A stretch of DNA of 14,641 nucleotides, from positions 1 through 14,641 of the forward strand of contig JAUVYQ010000064.1 of NCBI GenBank assembly GCA_030603035.1, in the 5' to 3' direction. Source of the DNA: Phycisphaerae bacterium (lineage in GTDB: Bacteria > Planctomycetota > Phycisphaerae > Sedimentisphaerales > SG8-4). The translations under genes and the position numbers were made by a program. Numbering within the stretch: the first letter of the stretch is position 1; every line of letters begins with the position of its first letter. The notes beneath the pieces were generated by a model. That model made no database searches, had not been told where the DNA came from, and saw only the letters and a list, made by a program, of their open reading frames with translations. This document shows, in pieces, positions 7,615-13,744 of the stretch.

Positions 7615-7633
7615 AATACATATATTTATGCAT
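7593..7633. promoter_or_regulatory. Candidate VapBC operator (inverted ATGCATA/TATGCAT)
   Basis: A perfect 10-base palindrome, ATATGCATAT (7593-7602), lies in the promoter spacer. A second ATGCAT at 7628-7633 lies 33 bases on, about three helical turns, and ATGCATA (7595-7601) with TATGCAT (7627-7633) forms an inverted repeat around the -10 and start point. Toxin-antitoxin operons are commonly autorepressed through such sites; operator function here is inferred. Confidence 0.45.
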
Positions 7634-7647
7634 TTAAGGAATTGATA

Positions 7648-7845
7648 ATGAGAACCACATTAAATATAGATGATAAATTGATAGGTAAAGCGTCAAAATT
7701 AACCGGAGTTAAGGAAAAGACTTCTTTAGTTAGGCTTGGCTTAGAGGCCTTAATCGCTCTTGAGAGCAGCAGAAGACTTGCCATATTGGGCGGAACTGAA
7801 AAGAGGTTAAAACCCATACCCCGCAGAAGAAGCAGAGGCAGATAA
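7648..7845 (+). CDS. vapB: VapB-type antitoxin
   Basis: A 65-residue protein matching the VapB antitoxin family that starts MRTTLNID. It has an N-terminal ribbon-helix-helix-like DNA-binding segment (RTTLNIDDKLIGKASKLTG, then KTSLVRLGLEALI), a hinge with SSRRLAILGG, and a short basic C-terminal tail (KPIPRRRSRGR) that in the family binds over the toxin's active site. It should neutralise VapC and repress the operon. ATG 7648 is chosen because AAGGA lies 7 bases upstream and the family usually starts at exactly this point. The stop is one base before the vapC start, so the genes are co-translated. The pair lies between two 53-base direct repeats. Confidence 0.9.
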   Translation: MRTTLNIDDKLIGKASKLTGVKEKTSLVRLGLEALIALESSRRLAILGGTEKRLKPIPRRRSRGR

Positions 7846-7846
7846 T

Positions 7847-8206
7847 ATGGTTCTGGTTGATAGTTCTGTGTGGGTCTCTCACTTCCGTGCCGGCAATTCC
7901 GACCTTGAGATTCTACTAAATGATGGAAGAGTTGTTTGCCATCCATTTATCATTGGTGAGCTGGCCTGCGGAAATCTTAAGAATCGGACTGAGATACTTT
8001 CCCTGCTGCGGGCTCTTCCTACGGCAAAACAAGCGGAACATGAGGAGGTTTTGCAATTTATTGAAAGTAATCGGCTTATGGGCAGAGGAATCGGCTATGT
8101 TGACGCTCACCTGCTTGCCTCTGCGGTTCTGACGGCAATTCCATTCTGGACACTTGATAAAAAGCTGCAGGAGGTGTCCTTAAAGTTAGGTGTTAGCCTG
8201 CAATAA
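7847..8206 (+). CDS. vapC: VapC PIN-domain ribonuclease toxin
   Basis: A 119-residue PIN-domain protein. The four acidic metal-binding residues are all in place: D5 (LVDSSVW), E38 (IGELACG), D86 (GYVDAHLL) and D104 (WTLDKKL). VapC toxins are Mg-dependent endoribonucleases; characterised members cut initiator tRNA or the 23S sarcin-ricin loop, but the target of this one cannot be read from sequence. Length and motif spacing are normal, so the toxin is probably intact. The ATG is one base after the vapB stop, with GAGG at 7835-7838 as ribosome-binding site. The 3' end is followed two bases later by the right copy of the flanking direct repeat. Confidence 0.93.
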   Translation: MVLVDSSVWVSHFRAGNSDLEILLNDGRVVCHPFIIGELACGNLKNRTEILSLLRALPTAKQAEHEEVLQFIESNRLMGRGIGYVDAHLLASAVLTAIPFWTLDKKLQEVSLKLGVSLQ

Positions 8207-8208
8207 CA

Positions 8209-8261
8209 TCCATAGCAGAACAGACTACAGACTCAAGACGCCGCACTCAAGACTAATTTTG
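8209..8261. repeat. 53-base direct repeat, right copy (flanks vapBC)
   Basis: Ungapped match to 7410-7462 with five differences, starting TCCATAGCAGAACAGACTAC and ending TAATTTTG. It begins two bases after the vapC stop codon. Confidence 0.85.
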
Positions 8262-8285
8262 GACACAGCTTGACGGGGTTTTGCT

Positions 8286-8374
8286 TTAGCCACGAAAAGG
8301 CACAAAGAAAAATTAGACGCAGATTACGCAGAGAAGTTAGACACGGATTAACACGGATTTTTTAGACGCAGAGA
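8286..8374 (+). repeat. Composite CACGAA/CACGGATTAA repeat block
   Basis: Starts TTAGCCACGAAAAGGCACAA, then AAATTAG, a GACGCAGATTACGCAGAG segment, and GACACGGATTAACACGGATT (8340-8359). The same order of sub-repeats, with differences, occurs at 14528-14641, so the composite itself recurs. Confidence 0.75.
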
Positions 8375-8402
8375 ATTCAATAATATTTAACCGCAGATAT
8401 TG

Positions 8403-8426
8403 ATGGTGGGGCAAGCCCCACCCTAC
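8403..8426. repeat. REP-like palindrome, copy 1
   Basis: GGTGGGGCAAGCCCCACC (8405-8422) is a perfect 8-bp stem with a 2-base loop. The identical 24-base unit, including AT before and CTAC after it, recurs at 8663-8686. Confidence 0.85.
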
Positions 8427-8487
8427 GGGACTACGGGACTGAAAATACAAAAAATAGCCAAAGAGAACACAGAGTAAATTCAATCAG

Positions 8488-8556
8488 AAATTCGAAATCC
8501 GAAACACGAAATACGAAACAAATTCGAATGAGCAAAATACGAAATTCAAAACGAAC
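8488..8556 (+). repeat. Degenerate CGAAATACGAAAC repeat
   Basis: A run of variants of a 10-11-base unit: TTCGAAATC, CGAAACACGAAATACGAAAC, AAATTCGAATG, AAAATACGAAATTCAAAACG. It is a low-complexity spacer family distinct from the 9-base-unit family. Confidence 0.65.
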
Positions 8557-8567
8557 TGAGTCTTTTG

Positions 8568-8663
8568 TTAACAGAGCCCGCAAAGAACGCGAAGAGTTAA
8601 ATTATCAGCCACCAAGAAACAAAGACACAAAGAAAAAATAGCCACAGAGGGAACAGAGATTAA
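8568..8663 (+). repeat. Three adjacent CAGAGAA/CACAAAG family repeats
   Basis: Two 9-base-unit copies (8568-8603 with CCGCAAAGAACGCGAAGAG; 8639-8663 with GCCACAGAGGGAACAGAG) surround a CACCAAGAAACAAAGACACA copy (8607-8641). Confidence 0.7.
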
Positions 8664-8686
8664 TGGTGGGGCAAGCCCCACCCTAC
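8663..8686. repeat. REP-like palindrome, copy 2
   Basis: Identical over 24 bases to 8403-8426. Both copies follow a 9-base-unit or related repeat ending in ATTRATGG. Confidence 0.85.
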
Positions 8687-8693
8687 TGTTGGT

Positions 8694-8711
8694 TCCCCGC
8701 TTTCGCGGGGA
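8694..8711. repeat. CCCCGC-TTTC-GCGGGG hairpin
   Basis: A perfect 7-bp stem (T8694-A8711 plus CCCCGC/GCGGGG) with a TTTC loop, of the common REP type. There is no uridine run at the proper position for serS on the minus strand; on the plus strand it is followed after four bases by CTTTTCTTT, but no gene lies close upstream. I therefore call it a repeat, not a terminator. Confidence 0.6.
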
Positions 8712-8761
8712 CAAGCTTTTCTTTGCCGTTCACCCTGTTAGAAGTTTTCGATTTTTGACCT

Positions 8762-10039
8762 CTATTTTTTTGTTATGCGGTCTCTAACGGGGTAAATATA
8801 CGGCTGGAGGACTTTTGGTATTGTTATTGAGCCGTCGGCATTCTGGTAGAGCTCCAGGATTGGTATCAGGATTCGTGGTGAAGCGATTACGGTATTGTTG
8901 AGCGTGTGACAAAATAAATTCTTTTTTGTGGCAGGGTCTTTGTAACGAAGGTTCATTCGTCTTGCCTGAAACTCGTAGAGTTTGCTTGCGCTGTGCGTTT
9001 CGCAGTAGTTTCCTCGTGAGGGCATCCAGGCCTCTATGTCGAATTTTTTGGCCTGGCCTCTGCCAAGGTCGCCGGTACAAACGTTGGCAACCCTGTAGGG
9101 CAGTTCCAGTGCCTGCATCACAGCTTCGGCGTTGGCCAAAATCTCCTCGTGGAACTTGTTGCTTTCTTCCACACTGTTTTTACAGATAACTACCTGCTCG
9201 ATCTTGTCAAACTGATGGATTCTGTAAAGCCCGTACGTATCTTTGCCCGCCGCTCCTGCCTCACGTCTAAAGCAGCTTGACAGCGCCACATATTTTAACG
9301 GCAGCTCTTCGCCTCTTAATATCTCGCCGGAGTGGTAAGCCGTCAACGGCACCTCAGCGGTCCCAGCCAGACTCAGATTGTCTCTAACCGTCTGGTATGT
9401 TTGGTCTTCGGAGCCGGGGAAAAAACCGGTGCCTGTCATCGTCTCATCTTTCATAAGGACCGGCACTGAGAACGGGACATACCCTTTATCAACCATAAAG
9501 TCCATTGCGAACCGCAGAACCGCCCAGTGCAATAGTGCACCATCGCCTTTTAGGAAGTAGTTTCTCGTCCCTGCTAACTTAACGCCTCGTTTGATATCTA
9601 TAATGCCCAGAGCCAGACCCAATTGTACGTGGTCTTTCGGCTCGAAATCGAACTGCCTTACTTTGCCCTCCCTTCTTATTTCAACATTTTGAGTATCATC
9701 TTCGCCGAAAGGCACATCATCATCGGTCGGCTGAGCCACTAACAGCATAAGCTCATCAAGTTCAGGCTGAAGTTTCCTGACATCTTCGTTATACTTAGTC
9801 TCTTGTTGTTTCAATTCTGCAAGCTGTGATAATGCGGCTTGTTTTTCGTCTCCTGACAATTTTGGAATTGATTTACCAAGACGGTTTTTTGAAGTGGAAA
9901 TATCCTGCAGTTGCTTTTTTGCGGTTCTCAGTGCCGAATCCACTTCAAGCAATCTGTCGATATCAACGTCAAAGCCCTTGACTTTGGCTGCGTCCTTAAA
10001 TCTTTGTGGATTCTCGCGTATTTGCTTAATATCAATCAT
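8762..10039 (-). CDS. serS: Seryl-tRNA synthetase
   Basis: Charges tRNA-Ser with serine (class II aminoacyl-tRNA synthetase, cytoplasmic homodimer). The 425-residue length is normal. The N-terminal long coiled-coil arm that binds the tRNA variable arm spans about 26-105. The catalytic domain carries TAEVPLTAYHSGEIL (serine-binding TxE-type segment), motif 2 as CFRREAGAAGKDTYGLYRIHQFDKIE (shown here as one family block), and FQARRMNLRY. Motif 3 is unusual: NNTVIASPRILIPILE (381-396) where the common bacterial form is NGSGLAVGRTLVAILE; the key arginine is kept (R389). The upstream 32 bases are a CGTATTGCGT-type repeat and there is no Shine-Dalgarno before ATG 10039. It follows the ketosynthase genes by 56 bases on the same strand and may be co-transcribed, although its function is unrelated. 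Confidence 0.97.
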   Translation of the reverse strand: MIDIKQIRENPQRFKDAAKVKGFDVDIDRLLEVDSALRTAKKQLQDISTSKNRLGKSIPKLSGDEKQAALSQLAELKQQETKYNEDVRKLQPELDELMLLVAQPTDDDVPFGEDDTQNVEIRREGKVRQFDFEPKDHVQLGLALGIIDIKRGVKLAGTRNYFLKGDGALLHWAVLRFAMDFMVDKGYVPFSVPVLMKDETMTGTGFFPGSEDQTYQTVRDNLSLAGTAEVPLTAYHSGEILRGEELPLKYVALSSCFRREAGAAGKDTYGLYRIHQFDKIEQVVICKNSVEESNKFHEEILANAEAVMQALELPYRVANVCTGDLGRGQAKKFDIEAWMPSRGNYCETHSASKLYEFQARRMNLRYKDPATKKNLFCHTLNNTVIASPRILIPILELYQNADGSITIPKVLQPYIYPVRDRITKK

Positions 10040-10041
10040 AG

Positions 10042-10073
10042 TTCGTATTGCGTCGTGCGTATCGCGTATTGCG
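10042..10073. repeat. CGTATTGCGT repeat, copy A (serS leader)
   Basis: Plus strand reads TTCGTATTGCG, TCGTGCGTAT, CGCGTATTGCG. It abuts the serS start codon. It shares the 19-mer CGTATTGCGTCGTGCGTAT with copy C at 14422-14454 (opposite orientation). Confidence 0.8.
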
Positions 10074-10095
10074 ATTAGTTTTTTATTTTTTGATT

Positions 10096-11415
10096 TTATT
10101 CGTATCTTTTGATGATTACCACATTATTCTGTCCGCCGAATCCGAAAGACTCGTTCATCGCGACATCAACCTGCATTTTTCTCGGCTCATTAGGTACGTA
10201 ATCCAGGTCAAGTTCAGGGTCAGGGTCATTTAGATTCATTGTCGGCGGAACGATATTGTCTCGTATTGCCAGGACGCACGTAATCAATTCAGCTGCACCG
10301 GCCGCCCCGATTAAATGTCCAAACATACTCTTGACACTGCTGGCAGGAATATTTTTCGCCTCTTCTTTGAAGACCGCTTTGATTGCCCTGGTCTCTATCG
10401 AGTCGTTCTCGATTGTGCTTGTGCCGTGCGTATTTATGTAATCGACTTGCCTTTCGCTAATGCCGGCATCAGCAAGCGCCGCGGTAATCGCTTGTATTGC
10501 ACCTCTGCCTTCCTCGTGCATATCGGTAACTCTAAATGCATCGGAACTGCTGCCGTAGCCGATAACTTCAGCTAAGATTTCCACGCCTCTCTTTTTCGCC
10601 GAATTCTGCGATTCGAGAATTAGCATCGCTGCCCCTTCACCAAGGATGAAGCCGTCCCTGCCGGCTGAGAATGGCCTTGATGCTGTCTCGGGACTGTCAT
10701 TTCTTGTCGATATGGCGGTAAGACGGTTGAATCCTGTAAGACCTAACGGGTGTATCATCGAATGCGCACCGCCTGCAATCATTATGTCCGCATTGCCCCT
10801 GCGGATTATCATCATTGCTTCGCCGACGGCTTGAGTGCTCGCCGCGCAGGCGGTCAGGCAGCTTCTTGTCGGCCCGCGAGCGCCCGTGAGTATTGCGATA
10901 TGAGCAGCCGGCATATTCGGCTCCTGCTCAAGCTCACGCATTGGTCTCATCCTGCTGAGAGCCACCTTTGCCCACCGTCTCCAGTCCATTTCGCTTTTGT
11001 CTGTGTCCCACGCTTCCACGATAGCGCCGAAGAATACGTCATTGTCAACAGAGCCTTCGCCTGCTCCCAGGTAAATCCCTAATCTACTGCGGTCTATTCC
11101 ATCGGTCGGCTCGTCGGTTTCGATATCAATCCCCGCCTGTTTGCAGGCCTGGACCGCTGCGCCGATGGCAAATCCCGAGCCTCGATTGCTGTCTTTGTGC
11201 AACTCCGGATTCTTTGTGTATTTTGCAAAGTCGTAATTTTTGACTTCGGCGCCGAAGGTGGTAGGAAACGTCGAAGCGTCGAAAATGGTGGTCTTGGCCA
11301 TTCCGCTCTTGCCGGCTAACATAGCTTCCCAGACGGTCTCTACATCGTGACCCAGAGGACAGACAATGCCCATTCCGGTTATTACTACTCGTTCAGTTGT
11401 CTCTTTCTTAACCAT
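10096..11415 (-). CDS. Beta-ketoacyl-ACP synthase, catalytic subunit (FabF-like, KSalpha)
   Basis: A 439-residue thiolase-fold condensing enzyme that would join malonyl-ACP to an acyl chain by decarboxylative Claisen condensation. The catalytic set is complete: nucleophile C190 in TACAAS, H330 in NTHGTSTIEND, K362 and H367 in VKSMFGHLIGAAGA. The C-terminal Gly-rich ESFGFGGQNNVV is normal. It carries extra sequence around 120-170 (WDTDKSEMDWRRWAK and on) compared with E. coli FabF (about 412 residues). Its start codon directly follows the stop of the KSbeta-like gene (TAAATG), with GGTGAG just upstream, so the two should be made in equal amounts and probably pair. It might be the housekeeping FabF, but the neighbouring inactive partner points to a dedicated heterodimer. 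Enzyme class is sure; substrate is unknown. Confidence 0.93.
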   Translation of the reverse strand: MVKKETTERVVITGMGIVCPLGHDVETVWEAMLAGKSGMAKTTIFDASTFPTTFGAEVKNYDFAKYTKNPELHKDSNRGSGFAIGAAVQACKQAGIDIETDEPTDGIDRSRLGIYLGAGEGSVDNDVFFGAIVEAWDTDKSEMDWRRWAKVALSRMRPMRELEQEPNMPAAHIAILTGARGPTRSCLTACAASTQAVGEAMMIIRRGNADIMIAGGAHSMIHPLGLTGFNRLTAISTRNDSPETASRPFSAGRDGFILGEGAAMLILESQNSAKKRGVEILAEVIGYGSSSDAFRVTDMHEEGRGAIQAITAALADAGISERQVDYINTHGTSTIENDSIETRAIKAVFKEEAKNIPASSVKSMFGHLIGAAGAAELITCVLAIRDNIVPPTMNLNDPDPELDLDYVPNEPRKMQVDVAMNESFGFGGQNNVVIIKRYE

Positions 11416-12744
11416 TTAGCTCACCGCCTCAGCATCAAAGTTCTTTAATATCAGAGCAGCGGTTTGTCCGCCGTATGTGTAACTACAGCAGAGTGTATAG
11501 CGGATTTTTTTCTGCTTTGGCTCTTTCACAATGTTCAAATTGCAGCCATCGGCTTTTCTGTCGCAATTTTTCGCAGCGGGTATCTTACCGTCAGCCATTG
11601 CACAAACTGCAGCGACAACGTCAATAGCTCCGCTTGCGGCGCCTGTATTACTGAGCATACTTTTGGTCGGCCAGACCGCCGGCTTTGTCGCTGCTTCGCC
11701 GAGGGCGGCCTCGATTGCTTTTGCTTCAGCCAGGTCATCGGCAGCTATGCCTGTTCCGTGCGGGACAATCAGGTCCAAATCCCCCGGCTGAATCTGTGCA
11801 TCCGCCATTGCTTTTTCTATTGCTATTTGGATGCCTTTGCCATCCGGTTCGAGATGTTCGTATGCCGGGTTGATATTATTACTGTGCCCGACCCCGACTA
11901 CTTCGGCATAAATTTTTGCACCTCGCCTTTCAGCCCTTTCCGAGTTTTCCAGTACAACCATCCCGGCCCCTTCACCGAAAACCGCGCCCTTGGCATCGGC
12001 GTCGAAAGGCCTGCACGCCGTAGTAGGGCTGTTGTTGTTTTCGCTGGTAGCCCTTTTCAGCAGGCACTGGCGAATCATAACTATCGGATTGACCTTTGCT
12101 TCAGCGCCGCCGGCCAGGGCGATGTCACTGTCCCCGCGGGCGATAATCTGCGTCGCTTCGCCTATCGCCAGATGCGCAGCCGCTTCAGCACATGTGATAG
12201 TGTTGCTCGGCCCCTGTATGTCGTGAATAATACCTATATGGCAGGCGAGCATATTGGGCAGATATTTCAGCAGCCATAAAGGTGTTACCAGCTCAAGACC
12301 ATCTTTGCCCCATTTATGAATGTCGAATTTACCATCGGTAGTGCTTGCTGCCACCGCCGGAGCCAGCTCAACCAGGTCACAGCTTATAAGGCCTGCCCCC
12401 AGATTGATTGCCATGCGGGCCGGGTTAACATTGACCTTTTCCGGGTCAATTCCCTTTGTAATAAGGCCGCTGCTTGTAAGAGTCTCGTTTGCCGCTATAA
12501 CCGCCAGCTGGATGTCCCTCGACATCAGTTTAATGGCTTTGCGATAGCTCCTTGGCACGTATTGTTGTATCTTAAAATCCGGGACCTGGCCGGCTAATTT
12601 GCAGCTAAAGCCCACAGGGTCGAATGCGCCAATTTTGCCTATCCCGCATCTGCCGGCACAAAGACCGCTCCACATATCGCCGACGGTTAATCCGAGTGGG
12701 CTTATCGCACCAAGGCCGGTTATTACTACGCGGGCCAAACCCAT
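11416..12744 (-). CDS. Ketosynthase-like protein lacking the catalytic Cys (KSbeta / chain-length-factor-like)
   Basis: A 442-residue ketosynthase homologue (RVVITGLGAISPLG at 5-18; CRPFDADAKGAVFGEGAGMVVLE at 244-266). Alignment to its neighbour needs no gap from GP to GEA around the active site, and Glu187 (TCAEAA) falls on the catalytic Cys position; the nearby C185 is two residues off. The first His is kept (H329 in VPHGTG), the Lys is kept (K361), and the second His is Asn366 (KSMLSNTG). In type II polyketide and aryl-polyene systems a partner with Cys replaced (often by Gln) forms a heterodimer with the active KS and sets chain length. This protein fits that role, with Glu as the replacement. 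It overlaps the upstream dehydratase gene by one base (TGATG). Function is inferred from substitutions and pairing. Confidence 0.87.
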   Translation of the reverse strand: MGLARVVITGLGAISPLGLTVGDMWSGLCAGRCGIGKIGAFDPVGFSCKLAGQVPDFKIQQYVPRSYRKAIKLMSRDIQLAVIAANETLTSSGLITKGIDPEKVNVNPARMAINLGAGLISCDLVELAPAVAASTTDGKFDIHKWGKDGLELVTPLWLLKYLPNMLACHIGIIHDIQGPSNTITCAEAAAHLAIGEATQIIARGDSDIALAGGAEAKVNPIVMIRQCLLKRATSENNNSPTTACRPFDADAKGAVFGEGAGMVVLENSERAERRGAKIYAEVVGVGHSNNINPAYEHLEPDGKGIQIAIEKAMADAQIQPGDLDLIVPHGTGIAADDLAEAKAIEAALGEAATKPAVWPTKSMLSNTGAASGAIDVVAAVCAMADGKIPAAKNCDRKADGCNLNIVKEPKQKKIRYTLCCSYTYGGQTAALILKNFDAEAVS

Positions 12745-13238
12745 CAGTCTTGCTCCGGCTTCTGCCTGACACTATCCGGAAGCACATCGCGCAGAAGTGA
12801 TTTGAACGTGTCGGTGAACACGAAGTTTTCCTCCGGGAATTGTTTGCCTGCCAGGTTCTGGTCTATGTGGCTAAATATCAAATCTATCTCGGCAATCAGC
12901 TTCTCTCCGCAGGTAATCTTACCGCTTGTACTTGCTGCTTCAGGGGCAATCGATTCAATTTTTGCATCCAATTTTAGAGTGTCGCCGGGTTTTACATAGT
13001 CAAAAAAGACGGCTTTTTTTATCTTCGCAAGAATAACTTTTTCCTGAAACTTTTTTGCCTCCCCGACAAGTATCCCTGACGTCTGTGCCATTGCCTCAAT
13101 CATTAAGCTCTCCGGCATAACGCCAAAACCCGGAAAATGGTCGTGTAGATGCTCTTCAGCGAGCGTTACATTTTTAACCGCCACAGCACGTTCGCCGCTG
13201 TGAAACTCGACAAACTTATCTATCCATATCCAGCGCAT
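12744..13238 (-). CDS. FabA/FabZ-like 3-hydroxyacyl-ACP dehydratase (hotdog fold), KS-proximal
   Basis: A 164-residue hotdog-fold protein expected to dehydrate 3-hydroxyacyl-ACP to trans-2-enoyl-ACP. The active-site histidine is H34 in HDHFPGF and the acid is E48 in IEAMAQTSG, spaced as in FabZ. The usual MPG before the catalytic helix is MPES here (41-44). The C-terminal 35 residues (about 130-164) extend past the standard FabZ end. ATG 13238 has a short GGTGGA site three bases upstream. The gene ends on the first base of the KSbeta start codon, so the two are translationally coupled. A second, divergent dehydratase gene lies beyond the ACP gene; the two may act at different chain lengths or one may have a structural role. 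Confidence 0.88.
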   Translation of the reverse strand: MRWIWIDKFVEFHSGERAVAVKNVTLAEEHLHDHFPGFGVMPESLMIEAMAQTSGILVGEAKKFQEKVILAKIKKAVFFDYVKPGDTLKLDAKIESIAPEAASTSGKITCGEKLIAEIDLIFSHIDQNLAGKQFPEENFVFTDTFKSLLRDVLPDSVRQKPEQD

Positions 13239-13258
13239 TTTCCACCGGGGTCCCGCCT

Positions 13259-13305
13259 ATATTAGTTGGCGGCAGGTTGACCTTGAGCAATCCTGCCGCT
13301 AATAT
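13259..13305 (-). promoter_or_regulatory. Strong hairpin between the ACP and dehydratase genes
   Basis: On the minus strand ATATTAG-CGGCAGG pairs with CCTGCCG-CCAA-CTAATAT: 14 base pairs with a 4-base bulge and a 15-base loop. No uridine run follows (the next bases are AGGCGGG), so it is not a standard terminator. It could be an mRNA processing or stability element that separates ACP expression from the downstream enzymes. Confidence 0.6.
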
Positions 13306-13324
13306 CCCAGAGACACTTTACACA

Positions 13325-13720
13325 TTAAGCAGCATTCAACTTAGTCTCAACATAATTTACAATCGCATCGACAGTGAACAAATCACCCAATTTGTTGATA
13401 TCAGGGTCGTTCTCAAATGCCGTGAGGTCGGTATGCGGTATTTTATCTCTCAATTCGGTCAGCCCTGTTTCGGTCAATTTACCGTTTTTGACAAATTCCG
13501 GATTATTCATCAGGCTCTCAGCTGGAAATAACTCTTCTCGCGGAATTTTTATTCCGAACGCCTTCTCCAATCGAAATACTATGTCCAGAAAATCAATGCT
13601 TTCAGCTCCCAGGTCTCCCATTAAGGTCGCTTCAGACGTAACCTCGTCGTCGTCGACTCCCAGCGCATCGACCATGACTTCCTGAACTTCCTGGAATATT
13701 TCGTCCCGACTCATTGCCAT
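13325..13720 (-). CDS. Acyl carrier protein, long form
   Basis: Carries acyl chains on a phosphopantetheine arm for the neighbouring ketosynthase and dehydratases. The attachment serine is S41 in GDLGAESIDFLDIVFRLE, with ES in place of the common DS. The first half is a normal ACP (helix I, acidic loop DDDE, helix II). The protein is 131 residues, about 50 more than usual; an insertion rich in polar residues (about 60-105, LFPAESLMNNPEFVKNG and on) lies between helix II and the last helix (TVDAIVNYVETKL). ATG 13720 has a strong GGAGGT 8 bases upstream; the second ATG at 13714 is less well placed. A CGTATTGCGT repeat lies just upstream. The main housekeeping ACP is expected elsewhere, so this is probably a dedicated carrier. 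Confidence 0.9.
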   Translation of the reverse strand: MAMSRDEIFQEVQEVMVDALGVDDDEVTSEATLMGDLGAESIDFLDIVFRLEKAFGIKIPREELFPAESLMNNPEFVKNGKLTETGLTELRDKIPHTDLTAFENDPDINKLGDLFTVDAIVNYVETKLNAA

Positions 13721-13728
13721 ATCTTTTT

Positions 13729-13734
13729 ACCTCC
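13729..13734 (-). promoter_or_regulatory. Strong Shine-Dalgarno of the ACP gene
   Basis: GGAGGT is 8 bases before ATG 13720 and 14 before the alternative ATG 13714, which favours the longer start. It contrasts with the distal dehydratase, serS and comEC starts, which have none. Confidence 0.7.
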
Positions 13735-13744
13735 GGCATAAAAT

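Larger units (their letters stand above)
7415..7647. other. Divergent spacer between comEC and vapB
   Basis: Holds the left 53-base repeat, a second TTGACA (7483-7488) without a good -10 partner, and the vapBC promoter/operator region. An in-frame TTG at 7483 would extend VapB by 55 residues, but that part has no antitoxin features and contains the promoter, so I treat it as non-coding. No promoter for comEC was recognised. Confidence 0.5.
8207..8761. other. 555-base gene-free mosaic of repeat families
   Basis: No protein-coding gene is supported on either strand. In order: right copy of the 53-base repeat (8209-8261); GCCACGAA..GGCAC repeat (8286-8316); GACGCAGATTACGCAG / GACACGGATTAACACGGATT repeat (8313-8374); hairpin (8403-8426); 9-base-unit repeat (8456-8480); GAAATACGAAAC repeat (8488-8556); 9-base-unit repeat (8568-8603); CACCAAG..CAAAGACACAAAG repeat (8607-8641); 9-base-unit repeat (8639-8663); the same hairpin again (8663-8686); and a CCCCGCTTTCGCGGGG stem (8694-8711). 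It separates vapC from the convergent serS gene. Confidence 0.8.

Noticed and set aside
7483..7647. N-terminal extension of VapB from a TTG codon
   Set aside because: It would cover the TTGACA/CATAAT promoter, and the family normally begins at MRTTLNID; AAGGA supports ATG 7648.
7410..8261. Insertion sequence or transposon carrying vapBC
   Set aside because: There is no transposase or terminal inverted repeat between the direct repeats, and the 53-base repeats are too long for a simple target duplication.
8209..8711. CRISPR array
   Set aside because: Repeats are of many families, variable in unit length and degenerate, with no constant direct repeat and unique spacers, and no cas genes are present.
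8694..8711. Intrinsic terminator for serS
   Set aside because: The stem has no uridine run on the minus-strand side and is about 50 bases beyond the stop; it fits a REP-type repeat better.
12175..12200. C185 of the KSbeta-like protein as a catalytic cysteine
   Set aside because: Counting from the conserved GP (179) and back from GEA (195-197) places the nucleophile at residue 187 with no gap; C185 is two residues early and not followed by the usual small-residue nucleophile elbow.
11464..12279. 271-residue plus-strand open frame opposite the KSbeta-like gene
   Set aside because: Antisense shadow of a well-supported ketosynthase-fold gene; its translation shows no recognisable domain.
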